Shown here piece by piece: positions 8,695 through 16,535 of a DNA stretch of 64,000 bases. How positions within the stretch are numbered: the first letter of the stretch is position 1; each line of letters begins with the position of its first letter. The notes beneath the pieces are model-generated. The model searched no databases. It worked only from the letters and a program-made list of their open reading frames with translations, and had not been told where the DNA came from. The position numbers were made by a program, and so were the translations under genes. This stretch comes from Pseudomonadota bacterium (GTDB taxonomy: Bacteria; Pseudomonadota; Gammaproteobacteria; Burkholderiales; Rhodocyclaceae), in contig JAFEDI010000031.1 in assembly GCA_018241725.1 (NCBI GenBank), positions 62,001-126,000 on the forward strand. Reading direction: 5' to 3'.

Positions 8695-9393
8695 CTACAG
8701 CGACCACATGAACCAGCCGGCGGCGCCAAGGGCGCCGAGGCTGGTGAGTACGGCGGTGGTGCGCAGCGGGTGGAACTGCGTCCACAGCAGCAGGCCGGTG
8801 ATCGACAGCAGGATCAGGCTGCCGGCGATGGTGTCGGACAGCAGCACCCAGAAGACGCTGGCGCCGACCGCCATGTGCAGCCGGGTGAGGGTGCCGATCG
8901 GCGTGGCGTCCACCTGATCCAGCTTCACGAAGCGGTTGCCGACGAAATACTCGGCGGTCGCGCCGCGGGTCGGCGTCTGCAGGCCGACGGTCCAGCGCTC
9001 CGGCTGGGCCACGTCCCGGTCGCCCCAGATTACCGTACGGGCCGGCTGGGTTTTCACCTGCGTGACCTGTCCCGCAGCAAATCCAAGCTCATCGCGCAGC
9101 CAGCCGGCAAGCTCGTCCGGGTTGGCGAAAGCCCGCGGCAGTTGCAGCTGGACCGTCGTCTGCACGGTCTTCTCCACCGGGATCTTGAGCACCGCCCGGT
9201 GGTTGAGCAGGATGCCGGTGGCGCCAAACAGCAGCCCCAGCGCGGCACCCCACAGCCCCACGTAGAGATGGATCTTGCGCAGCCAGCCGAGGAGCACCGC
9301 ACGCCGGCTGCGTCGCCGCGGGCGGGTGCCGGCGGCTTGCTGCGGGGCCACGGAGGGCTTGCCGTCGAGGACGGCGGTGTCGCTGGAAGGCAT
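8695..9393 (-). CDS. PepSY-associated transmembrane protein
   Basis: A 232-aa inner-membrane protein of the PepSY_TM family. It has a basic N-terminus (RPRRRSRRA), a first membrane helix starting at WLRKIHLYVGLWGAALG with the family's conserved His, a periplasmic domain (~70-165), then two C-terminal helices (~180-225). It starts 10 bases after the siderophore receptor gene and shares its promoter. Members of this family next to TonB-dependent receptors are thought to act in siderophore reduction or iron release at the inner membrane; this is inference from context. Confidence 0.85.
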   Translation of the reverse strand: MPSSDTAVLDGKPSVAPQQAAGTRPRRRSRRAVLLGWLRKIHLYVGLWGAALGLLFGATGILLNHRAVLKIPVEKTVQTTVQLQLPRAFANPDELAGWLRDELGFAAGQVTQVKTQPARTVIWGDRDVAQPERWTVGLQTPTRGATAEYFVGNRFVKLDQVDATPIGTLTRLHMAVGASVFWVLLSDTIAGSLILLSITGLLLWTQFHPLRTTAVLTSLGALGAAGWFMWSL

Positions 9394-9403
9394 CGGGCAG
9401 TCC

Positions 9404-11515
9404 TCAGAAGGCGTAGCGGGCAGTCAGCTGCGTTGCGCGGGGAGCGCCCGGCAGGTTCAGGTTGGCGTTGCTGCCGTGGCCGGCAACGATGTATTTGCGG
9501 TCGAACAGGTTGGTCAGGTTGAGCTGCAGATCGAGGCCCTTGACGCGGTAATAGGCCATCGCGTCGACAGTGGTGTAGGACGGCAGCGTGACGGTATTGC
9601 CCGGGTTGGCGAAGCGGTCGCCGACGTAGTTCAGGCCAGCGCCGCCGCCGAAGCCGCCGCCGAGGGCCTTGGTCAGCCACAGGTTGGCGCTGTGTTCCGG
9701 CGTCAGCGTCGGGCGCTTGCCCTGCACCGCCTGGCCGGCGTCCATGGCGATCGACGACACCATGCGCGCATCCAGCCAGGCGTAGCCGGACCAGACCTGC
9801 CAGCCGTGGGGCAGATCGCCGGAGAAGCTCAGCTCGATGCCGTTGGTGCGCTGCACGCCGAGGGGCATGAGGACGTTGGTGGTCGGGTCGGTGGTCTTGA
9901 TGTTGGTGCGCTCGAGGCGGAAGGCCGACGCGGTGGCGGACGCGAGGCCGTTGAAGAAGTCGAATTTGGCGCCGATCTCCTGGTTGGTGGTTTCCTCCGG
10001 GGCGATGCTGGCGTTGTTGGCGGCCAGCGGAAGGCTCTCGCCGGACGGCTGGAAGGACTTGCTCCAGGACGCGTAGTAGGACCGGTCCCCGGTCGGCTGA
10101 TAGACCAGGCCGGCGCGCGGGCTCAGCGCGCTGTCGGTGCGCTCCAGGTTGGACTGGCCGGCCCGGCGCTCGCGGGTCGTCTGCTGGAAGCGGTCGTAGC
10201 GCAGGCCGGCGAGGGCCTTCCAGTGCTGGGACAGGGTGGCCAGATCCTGGATGTAGGCGCTGCTCACCGACATGATGCCGACGTTGTTGGTGGACGGCGC
10301 GGCGGTCACGTTGAAGGGCAGCACCGGCAGCACCGGATTGAACAGCGACACGGTGGCGATATTGTTCTGGGTGCGGAACAGCTGGTCCTTGGTCTGCTGG
10401 CTGACCTCGACGCCGTACAGCAGCTGGTGGGGCATGCCGGCCAGCGTGGTCTTGTGGACCAGCTCGGTCTGGTTGAAGTAGCCGTCTTCCTGGCGCCGCA
10501 CGTTGCTGCGGTTGAGGGAAGCGGTCAGGGCCTTCTCATTGACGGAGCCGACCAGGGTGTTGTTGCGGTCCAGTGTGTAGTCGTAATACCGGAGGGCGTT
10601 GCGCACCGACCAGGCCTCGTCGAAGCGGTGATCCAGCGTGAAGCCGATGGCCGACACACGGGTCTGGGTGTAGTCCGCATCACGGGCGTTGGCGGCGCCG
10701 TAATAGGTGCTGGCGGGCACATTCACCGGCCGGCCCTGGTAGGCCGGAACGCCGAAGTCGGTCAGGCGGCGGTCGGACAGGTATTCGGCCTGGATCAGCA
10801 GCTTGGTCTGGCTGCCGAGCTGGAAGGACAAGGACGGCGCGAAGGCCTCGCGCTCCAGGAATTGCATGTCGCGGTAGCTGTCGCCGCGTTCGATGGCGCC
10901 GGTGACGCGGAAGGCCACGCCGCTGTCGTCGAACTTGCGGGCCAGGTCCACCTCGCCGCGGCGCTGGTTCCAGCTGCCGACCTGCAGGCTGATCTCGCTG
11001 CGGTCGATGCCGGGCTTCTTGGTGATGCGGTTGATCAGGCCGCCGGACGAGCCGCGGCCGTAGAGCACCGAGGCGGGGCCTTTGACGACTTCCACCTGCT
11101 CGATGTTCGACAGGTCGCGGAAGTACATCGCGTCGTCGCGCAGGCCGTCGATGAACTGGTCGGCGATCGCCGAGAAGCCGCGGATCGTCACCTGGTCGCG
11201 CTGGCCGTCGCCGGTGGACAGGCCGACGCCGGGCACCGACTTCAGCACATCCTGCAGCGAGTGCACGGCCTGGTCGCGCAGCAGGCTCTGGGGCACCACA
11301 TTGACGGTCTGCGGGATGTCGCGCAGCGGCGCGTCGATCTTGGTGGCGCTGGTGGCGGTGGGCGGGTTGTAGGTCGGCGGCAGCTCGCGGCCGCCGCTGA
11401 CCTTGACCGCGGACAAGGTCGGCCCACCGTCGGCTTCGGTAGATTGCTGGGCCCATGCGCCGGAGCTGCACAGGAGGGAGATTGCCAGCGCCAGCGGGCG
11501 TTGTTGCAGTGCCAT
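9404..11515 (-). CDS. TonB-dependent siderophore receptor
   Basis: A 703-aa outer-membrane ferric-siderophore receptor. A signal peptide (residues 1-22, ending ...SGAWAQ) is followed by the plug domain, which includes QTVNVVPQSLLRDQ, VPGVG and GPASVLYGRGSSGGLINRITKKPG-type motifs (the family's plug signature). A 22-stranded barrel ends in the expected aromatic residue (TARYAF). AAGGA lies a few bases before the ATG. The ligand is unknown, and no siderophore synthesis genes are seen, so uptake of foreign siderophores is likely. Upstream lies a Fur-box-like operator; downstream is a PepSY membrane protein. Confidence 0.95.
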   Translation of the reverse strand: MALQQRPLALAISLLCSSGAWAQQSTEADGGPTLSAVKVSGGRELPPTYNPPTATSATKIDAPLRDIPQTVNVVPQSLLRDQAVHSLQDVLKSVPGVGLSTGDGQRDQVTIRGFSAIADQFIDGLRDDAMYFRDLSNIEQVEVVKGPASVLYGRGSSGGLINRITKKPGIDRSEISLQVGSWNQRRGEVDLARKFDDSGVAFRVTGAIERGDSYRDMQFLEREAFAPSLSFQLGSQTKLLIQAEYLSDRRLTDFGVPAYQGRPVNVPASTYYGAANARDADYTQTRVSAIGFTLDHRFDEAWSVRNALRYYDYTLDRNNTLVGSVNEKALTASLNRSNVRRQEDGYFNQTELVHKTTLAGMPHQLLYGVEVSQQTKDQLFRTQNNIATVSLFNPVLPVLPFNVTAAPSTNNVGIMSVSSAYIQDLATLSQHWKALAGLRYDRFQQTTRERRAGQSNLERTDSALSPRAGLVYQPTGDRSYYASWSKSFQPSGESLPLAANNASIAPEETTNQEIGAKFDFFNGLASATASAFRLERTNIKTTDPTTNVLMPLGVQRTNGIELSFSGDLPHGWQVWSGYAWLDARMVSSIAMDAGQAVQGKRPTLTPEHSANLWLTKALGGGFGGGAGLNYVGDRFANPGNTVTLPSYTTVDAMAYYRVKGLDLQLNLTNLFDRKYIVAGHGSNANLNLPGAPRATQLTARYAF

Positions 11516-11614
11516 GTCGGTTCCTTCGAGACCTGGGATGTGATCCGGCGTGGCTGGCTGGTCGCGTCGTCTGACGGCACTGGCTGGCTGAAAGCCCGGG
11601 TGTTAGGCAGGGTA

Positions 11615-11643
11615 AATATCAGTAAATCTGTGAAAATTGTAAA
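11615..11643 (-). promoter_or_regulatory. Promoter of the siderophore receptor operon
   Basis: On the minus strand TTTACA (11643-11638) and GATATT (11620-11615) are 17 bases apart, placing transcription start near 11608, about 90 bases before the receptor start codon. The -35 box lies inside the Fur-box-like palindrome. Confidence 0.6.
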
Positions 11644-11663
11644 TGATGTTTATTCTCATTTGC
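11639..11663. promoter_or_regulatory. Fur-box-like operator
   Basis: A palindromic element whose core 11642-11660 reads AATGATG-x-x-x-x-x-CTCATT; the outer bases (AAATGA / TCATTTGC) pair symmetrically. Six of nine core positions are symmetric and eleven of nineteen agree with the Fur consensus. It covers the -35 box of the siderophore receptor promoter, exactly where a Fe-dependent repressor would act. Known biology: Fur represses siderophore receptors when iron is sufficient. Confidence 0.65.
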
Positions 11664-11792
11664 AAGTTCGATTAATCCGATTGATACAGCGCAGGGCGTG
11701 CGCCGGCCTGGGGAGAGGGCGCAAGGAGGCCACCGTTTTCCGCGTGGGGGCGCGGGAGACGGTAGTTGTGGAAAGGCGTTTGGGAGGCGGCG

Positions 11793-12830
11793 TCAGGCTG
11801 CCGGTTTGCGCACCATGCGTACCGGCGTTTCACCGGCGATGACGCGGGCGCGAAGCTGTCCGCAGCCGCCGTCCACGTCCTGGCCGGCGGAGTTGCGCAG
11901 CTTGGTGAGAATGCCGCGGCGGTGCAGCTGGCGCGCGATGTCGGCGGCCTTGTCCCAGGCTGGACGGCGGTAGGGCAGGTCGGGCACCGCGTTGTAGGGG
12001 ATCATGTTCATGATCGCGTACTTGCCGGCCAGCAGACGCACGATGCCGTCGAGTTCTTCCGGCGTGTCGTTGAGCCCGTCGATCAGCGTCCATTGGTACT
12101 GGATCGGGTAGCCAGTGGCGCGGGCGTAGGCTTCGCCGAGTTCGACGATCTCGTCCGGCGTTAGCGGCGGCGCCTTGGGCAGCAGCTCGGCGCGCAGGTC
12201 GGCACGGGTGGTGTGCAGGGACAGGGCCAGTGCCGGTTTCACCGGGCCTTCCGGCAGGCGTTCAAAGACCCGCGGATCGCCGACCGTCGAGAACACCAGA
12301 TTTTTATGACCGATGCCGCCCTCCGTGCCGAGAAGCTGGATCGCTTCGAGCACGTTGTCCAGGTTATGGGCCGGTTCGCCCATGCCCATGAAGACGACCT
12401 TCTTCACCAGCCGACGGGCGCGGGCCAGCACCACCTGCGCAACGATCTCGGCGCTGCCCACCTGGCGCAGCAGGCCGTCGCGGCCGGTCATGCAGAAGCG
12501 GCAGCCCACCGCGCAACCGACCTGGCTGGATACGCACAGGCCGTCCCGCGGCAGCAGCACGCTCTCAACCGTCTGCTTGTCGGCGAGCTGCACCAGCAGG
12601 CGCGCCGAGCCGTCATCGGCCGGGTGTTCCGAACGCACCTGGGCCAGCCCGGCGAGCTCTGCGCTGAGCGCCGGCAAGGCGTCCACGATGGCCTGCGGCA
12701 GCATCGGGCCGCGCCGCGTGGGGCCGGCGTCGAGGGGCTGGGCGTGGGTCCACGCGCGCAGTACGCGCTGGATGTGCACGGGCTTGGCGCCCAGGTCGGC
12801 GAGGCGTTGGCGGAGGTGTTCGATGCGCAT
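11793..12830 (-). CDS. RlmN/Cfr-family radical SAM RNA methyltransferase (divergent)
   Basis: A 345-aa radical SAM enzyme related to RlmN, which methylates C2 of an adenosine in 23S rRNA and some tRNAs. The cluster motif is CAVGCRFC (Cys-x3-Cys-x2-Cys), preceded by GLCVSSQVG; the methyl-carrying Cys is in GGCGQL near the C-terminus; MGMGEP is also present. It differs from textbook RlmN at usually constant sites (CMTG for CSTG, STVG for STSG) and has a different N-terminus, so it may be a second, divergent family copy with another target. I choose the ATG at 12830; a start at 12941 would add 37 unsupported residues. Confidence 0.8.
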   Translation of the reverse strand: MRIEHLRQRLADLGAKPVHIQRVLRAWTHAQPLDAGPTRRGPMLPQAIVDALPALSAELAGLAQVRSEHPADDGSARLLVQLADKQTVESVLLPRDGLCVSSQVGCAVGCRFCMTGRDGLLRQVGSAEIVAQVVLARARRLVKKVVFMGMGEPAHNLDNVLEAIQLLGTEGGIGHKNLVFSTVGDPRVFERLPEGPVKPALALSLHTTRADLRAELLPKAPPLTPDEIVELGEAYARATGYPIQYQWTLIDGLNDTPEELDGIVRLLAGKYAIMNMIPYNAVPDLPYRRPAWDKAADIARQLHRRGILTKLRNSAGQDVDGGCGQLRARVIAGETPVRMVRKPAA

Positions 12831-13005
12831 GAGGGGGCGAATGATAGCAACTGGTGCAAGGGGGCGATATCCGCGTTGTCCGCGATCCGCGCGTAGCGGG
12901 ACCTGCGGCCGGGAAATTGCAGTGGACGCCTGCCCGCTCATCGCCTAAACCACCTGCATCGGGCAACGCGCCCGGAACATGCCTGATCGGCGGAAGGAGG
13001 CTGCG

Positions 13006-13419
13006 ATGGACGTAAATGCGTATTTGTTTTTCAACGGCCGCTGCGAGGAGGCGGTGCAGTTCTACCAAGTGGCGCTCGGTGCCCAGGTGGATATGCTGAT
13101 GCGCAACCGGGACAGCCCCGAACCGCCGCCGCCGGGCATGCTGCCGCCTGGTTCGGAAGACAAGGTGATGCACTGCAGTTTTCGCATCGGCAACACGCTG
13201 GTGATGGCCTCCGATGGCCGCTGCCAGGGCAGCACCCCGTTCCAGGGCTTCGCTTTGTCGATCGCACCGGCCGATCCGGCTGCTGCCGAGGGCGTCTTTA
13301 CGGCCCTGGCGGAGGGCGGGCAGGTGCAGATGCCCCTCGGTCAGACCTTCTGGTCGCCCTGTTTCGGCATGGTGACGGACCGTTTCGGGATCCAGTGGAT
13401 GGTCAACGTGGCGCCATGA
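13006..13419 (+). CDS. VOC family protein (PhnB-like)
   Basis: A 137-aa vicinal-oxygen-chelate fold protein resembling PhnB and the 3-demethylubiquinone methyltransferase-like group. It opens with a beta strand and the LFFNGRCEEAVQFY motif and ends with the family's GMVTDRFGIQWMVN segment. An excellent AAGGAGG precedes the ATG at 13006, which decides this start over an upstream in-frame ATG at 12979. The substrate is unknown; such proteins include glyoxalase- and resistance-like members, but nothing specific is supported here. Confidence 0.88.
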   Translation: MDVNAYLFFNGRCEEAVQFYQVALGAQVDMLMRNRDSPEPPPPGMLPPGSEDKVMHCSFRIGNTLVMASDGRCQGSTPFQGFALSIAPADPAAAEGVFTALAEGGQVQMPLGQTFWSPCFGMVTDRFGIQWMVNVAP

Positions 13420-13458
13420 CGGGGCGTCGGGGGCCGGGCATCAGGTACAGTGCCGGCG

Positions 13459-13860
13459 ATGTGCCCTTCTTTTCGCGTGCCCGACGACGAGGTCGAATTC
13501 ACCGCCATCCGCGCCCAGGGGGCCGGCGGGCAGAACGTCAACAAGGTGTCGACGGCGGTGCATCTGCGCTTCGACATCGTCGCCTCGTCGCTGCCCGATG
13601 CCATCAAGGAGCGCCTGCTCAAGCTGGGCGACCAGCGCATCAGCAAGAATGGGGTGGTCATCATCAAGGCCCAGGAGTACCGCAGCCTCGACAAGAACCG
13701 CGCCGAGGCCCTGGGCCGCCTGCAGGCGCTGATCGATAGTGTCGCCGTGGTGCCGAAGGCGCGGCGCGCCACCAGGCCGACCCGCGGTTCGGTGACCCGC
13801 CGGCTGGAGGGCAAGGCCCGCCGCAGTGCCGTCAAGGCCGGCCGGGGGCGTGTTGAATAG
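13459..13860 (+). CDS. arfB: Alternative ribosome-rescue factor / aminoacyl-tRNA hydrolase ArfB
   Basis: ArfB (YaeJ) releases peptides from ribosomes stalled at mRNA ends. This 133-aa protein has the catalytic GGQ in [14 protein letters not shown] near residue 25, the release-factor-like core, and a basic C-terminal tail ([11 protein letters not shown]) that in this family enters the empty mRNA channel. The ATG at 13459 is preferred; a GTG at 13450 would add three residues. It is a single-domain protein, which distinguishes it from RF1/RF2. Confidence 0.93.
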   Translation: MCPSFRVPDDEVEFTAIRAQGAGGQNVNKVSTAVHLRFDIVASSLPDAIKERLLKLGDQRISKNGVVIIKAQEYRSLDKNRAEALGRLQALIDSVAVVPKARRATRPTRGSVTRRLEGKARRSAVKAGRGRVE

Positions 13861-14016
13861 GGCTGGATACGGGATAATCGCAGCCCCACCCTGTATCTGG
13901 CGCTTGTACTTTTCTCTTCATTGCGCCCCGGTCCCGTCTTCTTTCCGCATGTGCCGGTCGTTCATTCGGCGGCGCTGTCGGTAGCCTTTTCATGCAGCAT
14001 CCCGCAGGATCTCCCC

Positions 14017-14121
14017 ATGCAATCCCAGCGCTTCATCCCAGGCCAGAATGCCTCCTTCGAATCCTCCATTGCCACTGAGCTGGCGGCCTGCGCCAAGTTG
14101 TACCCGGTGGCCCGCGCATGA
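14017..14121 (+). CDS. Putative 34-codon ORF coupled to the RIO kinase
   Basis: A short frame starting at ATG 14017, with AGGA 7 bases upstream, encodes 34 residues beginning MQSQRFIPGQ and ending LYPVARA. Its stop overlaps the start of the RIO kinase gene as ATGA (14118-14121), the usual form of translational coupling. No known domain is recognised. It may be a leader peptide that delivers ribosomes to the kinase start, which lacks an own clear ribosome-binding site, or a small functional protein. Confidence 0.45.
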   Translation: MQSQRFIPGQNASFESSIATELAACAKLYPVARA

Positions 14122-14987
14122 GGACGCCGAGCCGAATCGAACCGCTGGTTGCCGACGGCCTGGTGGACAGCGTGCTGCGTCAGTTGATGAGCGGCAAGGA
14201 GGCGATGGTCTACGTCGTCCAGTGCGGTGACGAGGTGCGCTGCGCCAAGGTGTACAAGGAGGCCAACAAGCGCGGCTTTCACACCGCGGTGGATTACACC
14301 GAGGGCCGCAAGGTGAAGAACAGCCGCCAGGCCCGCGCGATGGCCAAGCGCTCCCGCTATGGCCGCGAGGAGCAGGAGGCGGCCTGGCAGCACGCCGAGG
14401 TGGATGCCCTGCGCCGCCTCGCCGCCGTTGGCGTGCGGGTGCCCGAGCCCTACCAGTTCCACGAGGGCGTGCTGCTGATGGAGCTGGTGGCTGACGAGGA
14501 CGGCGAGCCGGCGCCGCGCCTCAACGACCTGGCGTTGAGCGAGGAGGAGGCGCTCGCCTACCACGCTGCGCTGATCCGCGAGGTGGTGCGCATGCTGTGC
14601 GCCGGCATCGTGCACGGCGACCTCTCCGAGTACAACGTGCTGGTGGATGCGAACGGCCCGGTGATCATCGACCTGCCCCAGGCGGTGGATGCCGCGGCCA
14701 ACAACAACGCCAGGCGGATGCTGGAGCGGGATGTGGACAATCTGGCCAGCTACTTCGGCCAGTTTGCCCCGGCGTTGCTGGAGACTCGCTATGGCCCTGA
14801 AATCTGGTCTCTCTACGAGACTGGCGCACTCCATCCGGAAAGCGTCTTGACGGGCCGCTTCGAGGAGGCGGCGCGGGATGTGGACCTGGATGAGGTCATG
14901 CAGGTCATCGACGCAGCGAAGGATGAGGATGCCGAACGGCGGGCCCGCCAGGAGGCCGCCCGGCTCGAAGCGCTGGGCGGGGGTTGA
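14118..14987 (+). CDS. RIO-type serine protein kinase
   Basis: A 289-aa atypical protein kinase of the RIO1-like family, best known from archaea and eukaryotes (ribosome maturation) but also found in some bacteria. Visible marks are the nucleotide-binding loop MSGKEAMVYVV (~24-34), the lysine in CAKVYKEANKRGF, the catalytic loop HGDLSEYNVLV with its Asp, and the metal-binding IIDLPQAVD. A C-terminal Arg/Glu-rich helix follows. The role in bacteria is not established. Its start overlaps a short ORF with a good ribosome-binding site, implying coupled translation. It is convergent with the Dyp peroxidase gene. Confidence 0.92.
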   Translation: MRTPSRIEPLVADGLVDSVLRQLMSGKEAMVYVVQCGDEVRCAKVYKEANKRGFHTAVDYTEGRKVKNSRQARAMAKRSRYGREEQEAAWQHAEVDALRRLAAVGVRVPEPYQFHEGVLLMELVADEDGEPAPRLNDLALSEEEALAYHAALIREVVRMLCAGIVHGDLSEYNVLVDANGPVIIDLPQAVDAAANNNARRMLERDVDNLASYFGQFAPALLETRYGPEIWSLYETGALHPESVLTGRFEEAARDVDLDEVMQVIDAAKDEDAERRARQEAARLEALGGG

Positions 14988-15006
14988 ACGGGTCGCTTGG
15001 CGGCTC

Positions 15007-15870
15007 TCAGCCTTGCAGGCGGGACAGATCCAGCTTGCCGTCGGTGATCGGCGGACACCAGAAGTAGCTGCCGGACAGCGGCCGCGTGAAGCGGAACAGC
15101 GCGTCCACGATGCCGTCTTCCAGGCCGACCATGCGGCGCATCTGGGCCTGGAAGGCGTCCAGCGTGTGGCCGAAGGCGACGAACATCAGGCCGGCGTCGC
15201 GGCCTTCCGCCCACGGCAGCGAGCGGCGCAGCACGAAGGCCTCAGGGCTGAAGCTCTCCTGGGCGGTGCGCTTCACATGGGCCGATGCGGGCGCGTCGTC
15301 GAGTTCTTCGTTGTCGGAACGGCGGCGGCCGATGCAGTCGTCGCGCTCCTCCGGCGCCATCGCCTCGAGGCGGTGGAAATCGTGGATCCAGCGTTGCACG
15401 GCGACGAAGCTGGAGCCGTCGGCAGCGATCGCTGCTTCAACTGCGGCTTCGTCGGTGGGGTTCTCCGTGCCATCCTCGTAGCCACTGAGGTCGCGGCCGC
15501 CGTCATGTTTGAAGGCGTCCCAGGATTCTTCCAGTTGGAACACCGGGGCGAGGCTTTCCTCGATATGGCGGGCCCGGTGCAGAAGTTCGCCGCGGTCCTC
15601 GCCGCGCAGCCACAACCACAGCGCGAAAGGCGTCGAGGGCAGTTCCACGCCGGGGCCGTTGAGCGGCGGGAAGGGCTTTAGGCCGACGACCTTTTTGCCG
15701 AGGGCGGTGATCGGCGCGAGGCCGATGCCGGCCACCGTGCGCTCACCGTCCACGACGGTCTGCAGGGCCGCGAGGCCGGCGGACACTTCGCTGTCGGGCA
15801 GCAGGGAAAAGGACAGGTAGCGGGCGAGGGGCGGCAGCGGCTGCAGGATGCCGGCTTGCGGGGTGCTCAT
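15007..15870 (-). CDS. Dyp-type peroxidase
   Basis: A 287-aa heme peroxidase of the dye-decolorizing family. It carries the distal GYEDGTENP motif (catalytic Asp of GxxDG), the proximal heme-ligand region with VQRWIHDF and a later FVLRRSLPWA plus GLMFVAFGHTLD. No Tat or Sec signal is visible, so it is probably cytoplasmic; such B-class enzymes are sometimes cargo of encapsulin, but no encapsulin gene is here. The ATG at 15870 is chosen because GGAGAG lies just upstream; an upstream ATG at 15915 would add 15 unlikely residues. Confidence 0.93.
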   Translation of the reverse strand: MSTPQAGILQPLPPLARYLSFSLLPDSEVSAGLAALQTVVDGERTVAGIGLAPITALGKKVVGLKPFPPLNGPGVELPSTPFALWLWLRGEDRGELLHRARHIEESLAPVFQLEESWDAFKHDGGRDLSGYEDGTENPTDEAAVEAAIAADGSSFVAVQRWIHDFHRLEAMAPEERDDCIGRRRSDNEELDDAPASAHVKRTAQESFSPEAFVLRRSLPWAEGRDAGLMFVAFGHTLDAFQAQMRRMVGLEDGIVDALFRFTRPLSGSYFWCPPITDGKLDLSRLQG

Positions 15871-15929
15871 GATTCTCTCCGGGTATTGTTCGCTTCGCCG
15901 ACGATGATAGAGCAATCCCCGTCGGGCCG

Positions 15930-16532
15930 TCAGCCGCCCGCGGAGCCGTTGCGGCCGAGGCGGTAGAGGGCCACGCTGGCCAGGAAGTTGGGCTCCTCGA
16001 CGATTACTTTGTCCTCGTCGAAGGCCAGCCGCTCATGGATCGCGATGTCTTCCTGCTCGCACAGGGTCTCGAAGTCGGCAATGGTGAAGAAGCGCACGTT
16101 GGGCGTGTCGTACCACTGGTAGGGCAGGTTCTTGGAAACCGGCATGTGACCGTTGAGGATGGCCTGGCGATGGCGCCAGTAGGCGAAGTTGGGGAAGCTC
16201 ACCACCGCCTCGTGGCCGACCCGCAGCATCTCCTTGAGGATGCCCTGGGTGTTGCGCATGGCTTGCAGGGACAGGCTCATGATGACGTGGTCGAAGAAGC
16301 CGTCGTCGAAGCCGGCGAGGCCCTGCTCCATATCGATCTGGATCACATTGACGCCATTGCGGGCGCAGGCCAGGAGCCGCTCGGGGTCGTTCTCGACTCC
16401 GTAGCCGCGCACTTGGCGGTGTTCGCTCAGGTGGCGCAGCAGGCTGCCATCGCCGCAGCCCAGGTCGAGAACCCGCTCGCCGGGCTCGATCCAGTTGGAG
16501 ATCACGTCGTAGTCGTAGCGTTGGAAGCTCAT
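15930..16532 (-). CDS. metW: Methionine biosynthesis protein MetW
   Basis: MetW is a class I SAM-dependent methyltransferase-like protein that works with MetX in homoserine acylation for methionine synthesis in many proteobacteria. The 200-aa protein has the SAM-binding motif VLDLGCGDGSLL (~20-31), a WIEPG lead-in, and YQWYDTPNVRFFT near residue 140. It begins 3 bases after metX and is therefore in one operon with it, under the SAM-II-like leader. Confidence 0.95.
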   Translation of the reverse strand: MSFQRYDYDVISNWIEPGERVLDLGCGDGSLLRHLSEHRQVRGYGVENDPERLLACARNGVNVIQIDMEQGLAGFDDGFFDHVIMSLSLQAMRNTQGILKEMLRVGHEAVVSFPNFAYWRHRQAILNGHMPVSKNLPYQWYDTPNVRFFTIADFETLCEQEDIAIHERLAFDEDKVIVEEPNFLASVALYRLGRNGSAGG

Positions 16533-16535
16533 GGC

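Noticed and set aside
9275-11842. 855-codon plus-strand frame opposite the siderophore receptor
   Set aside because: Low-complexity antisense translation; the receptor has signal peptide, plug, barrel, promoter and operator on the minus strand.
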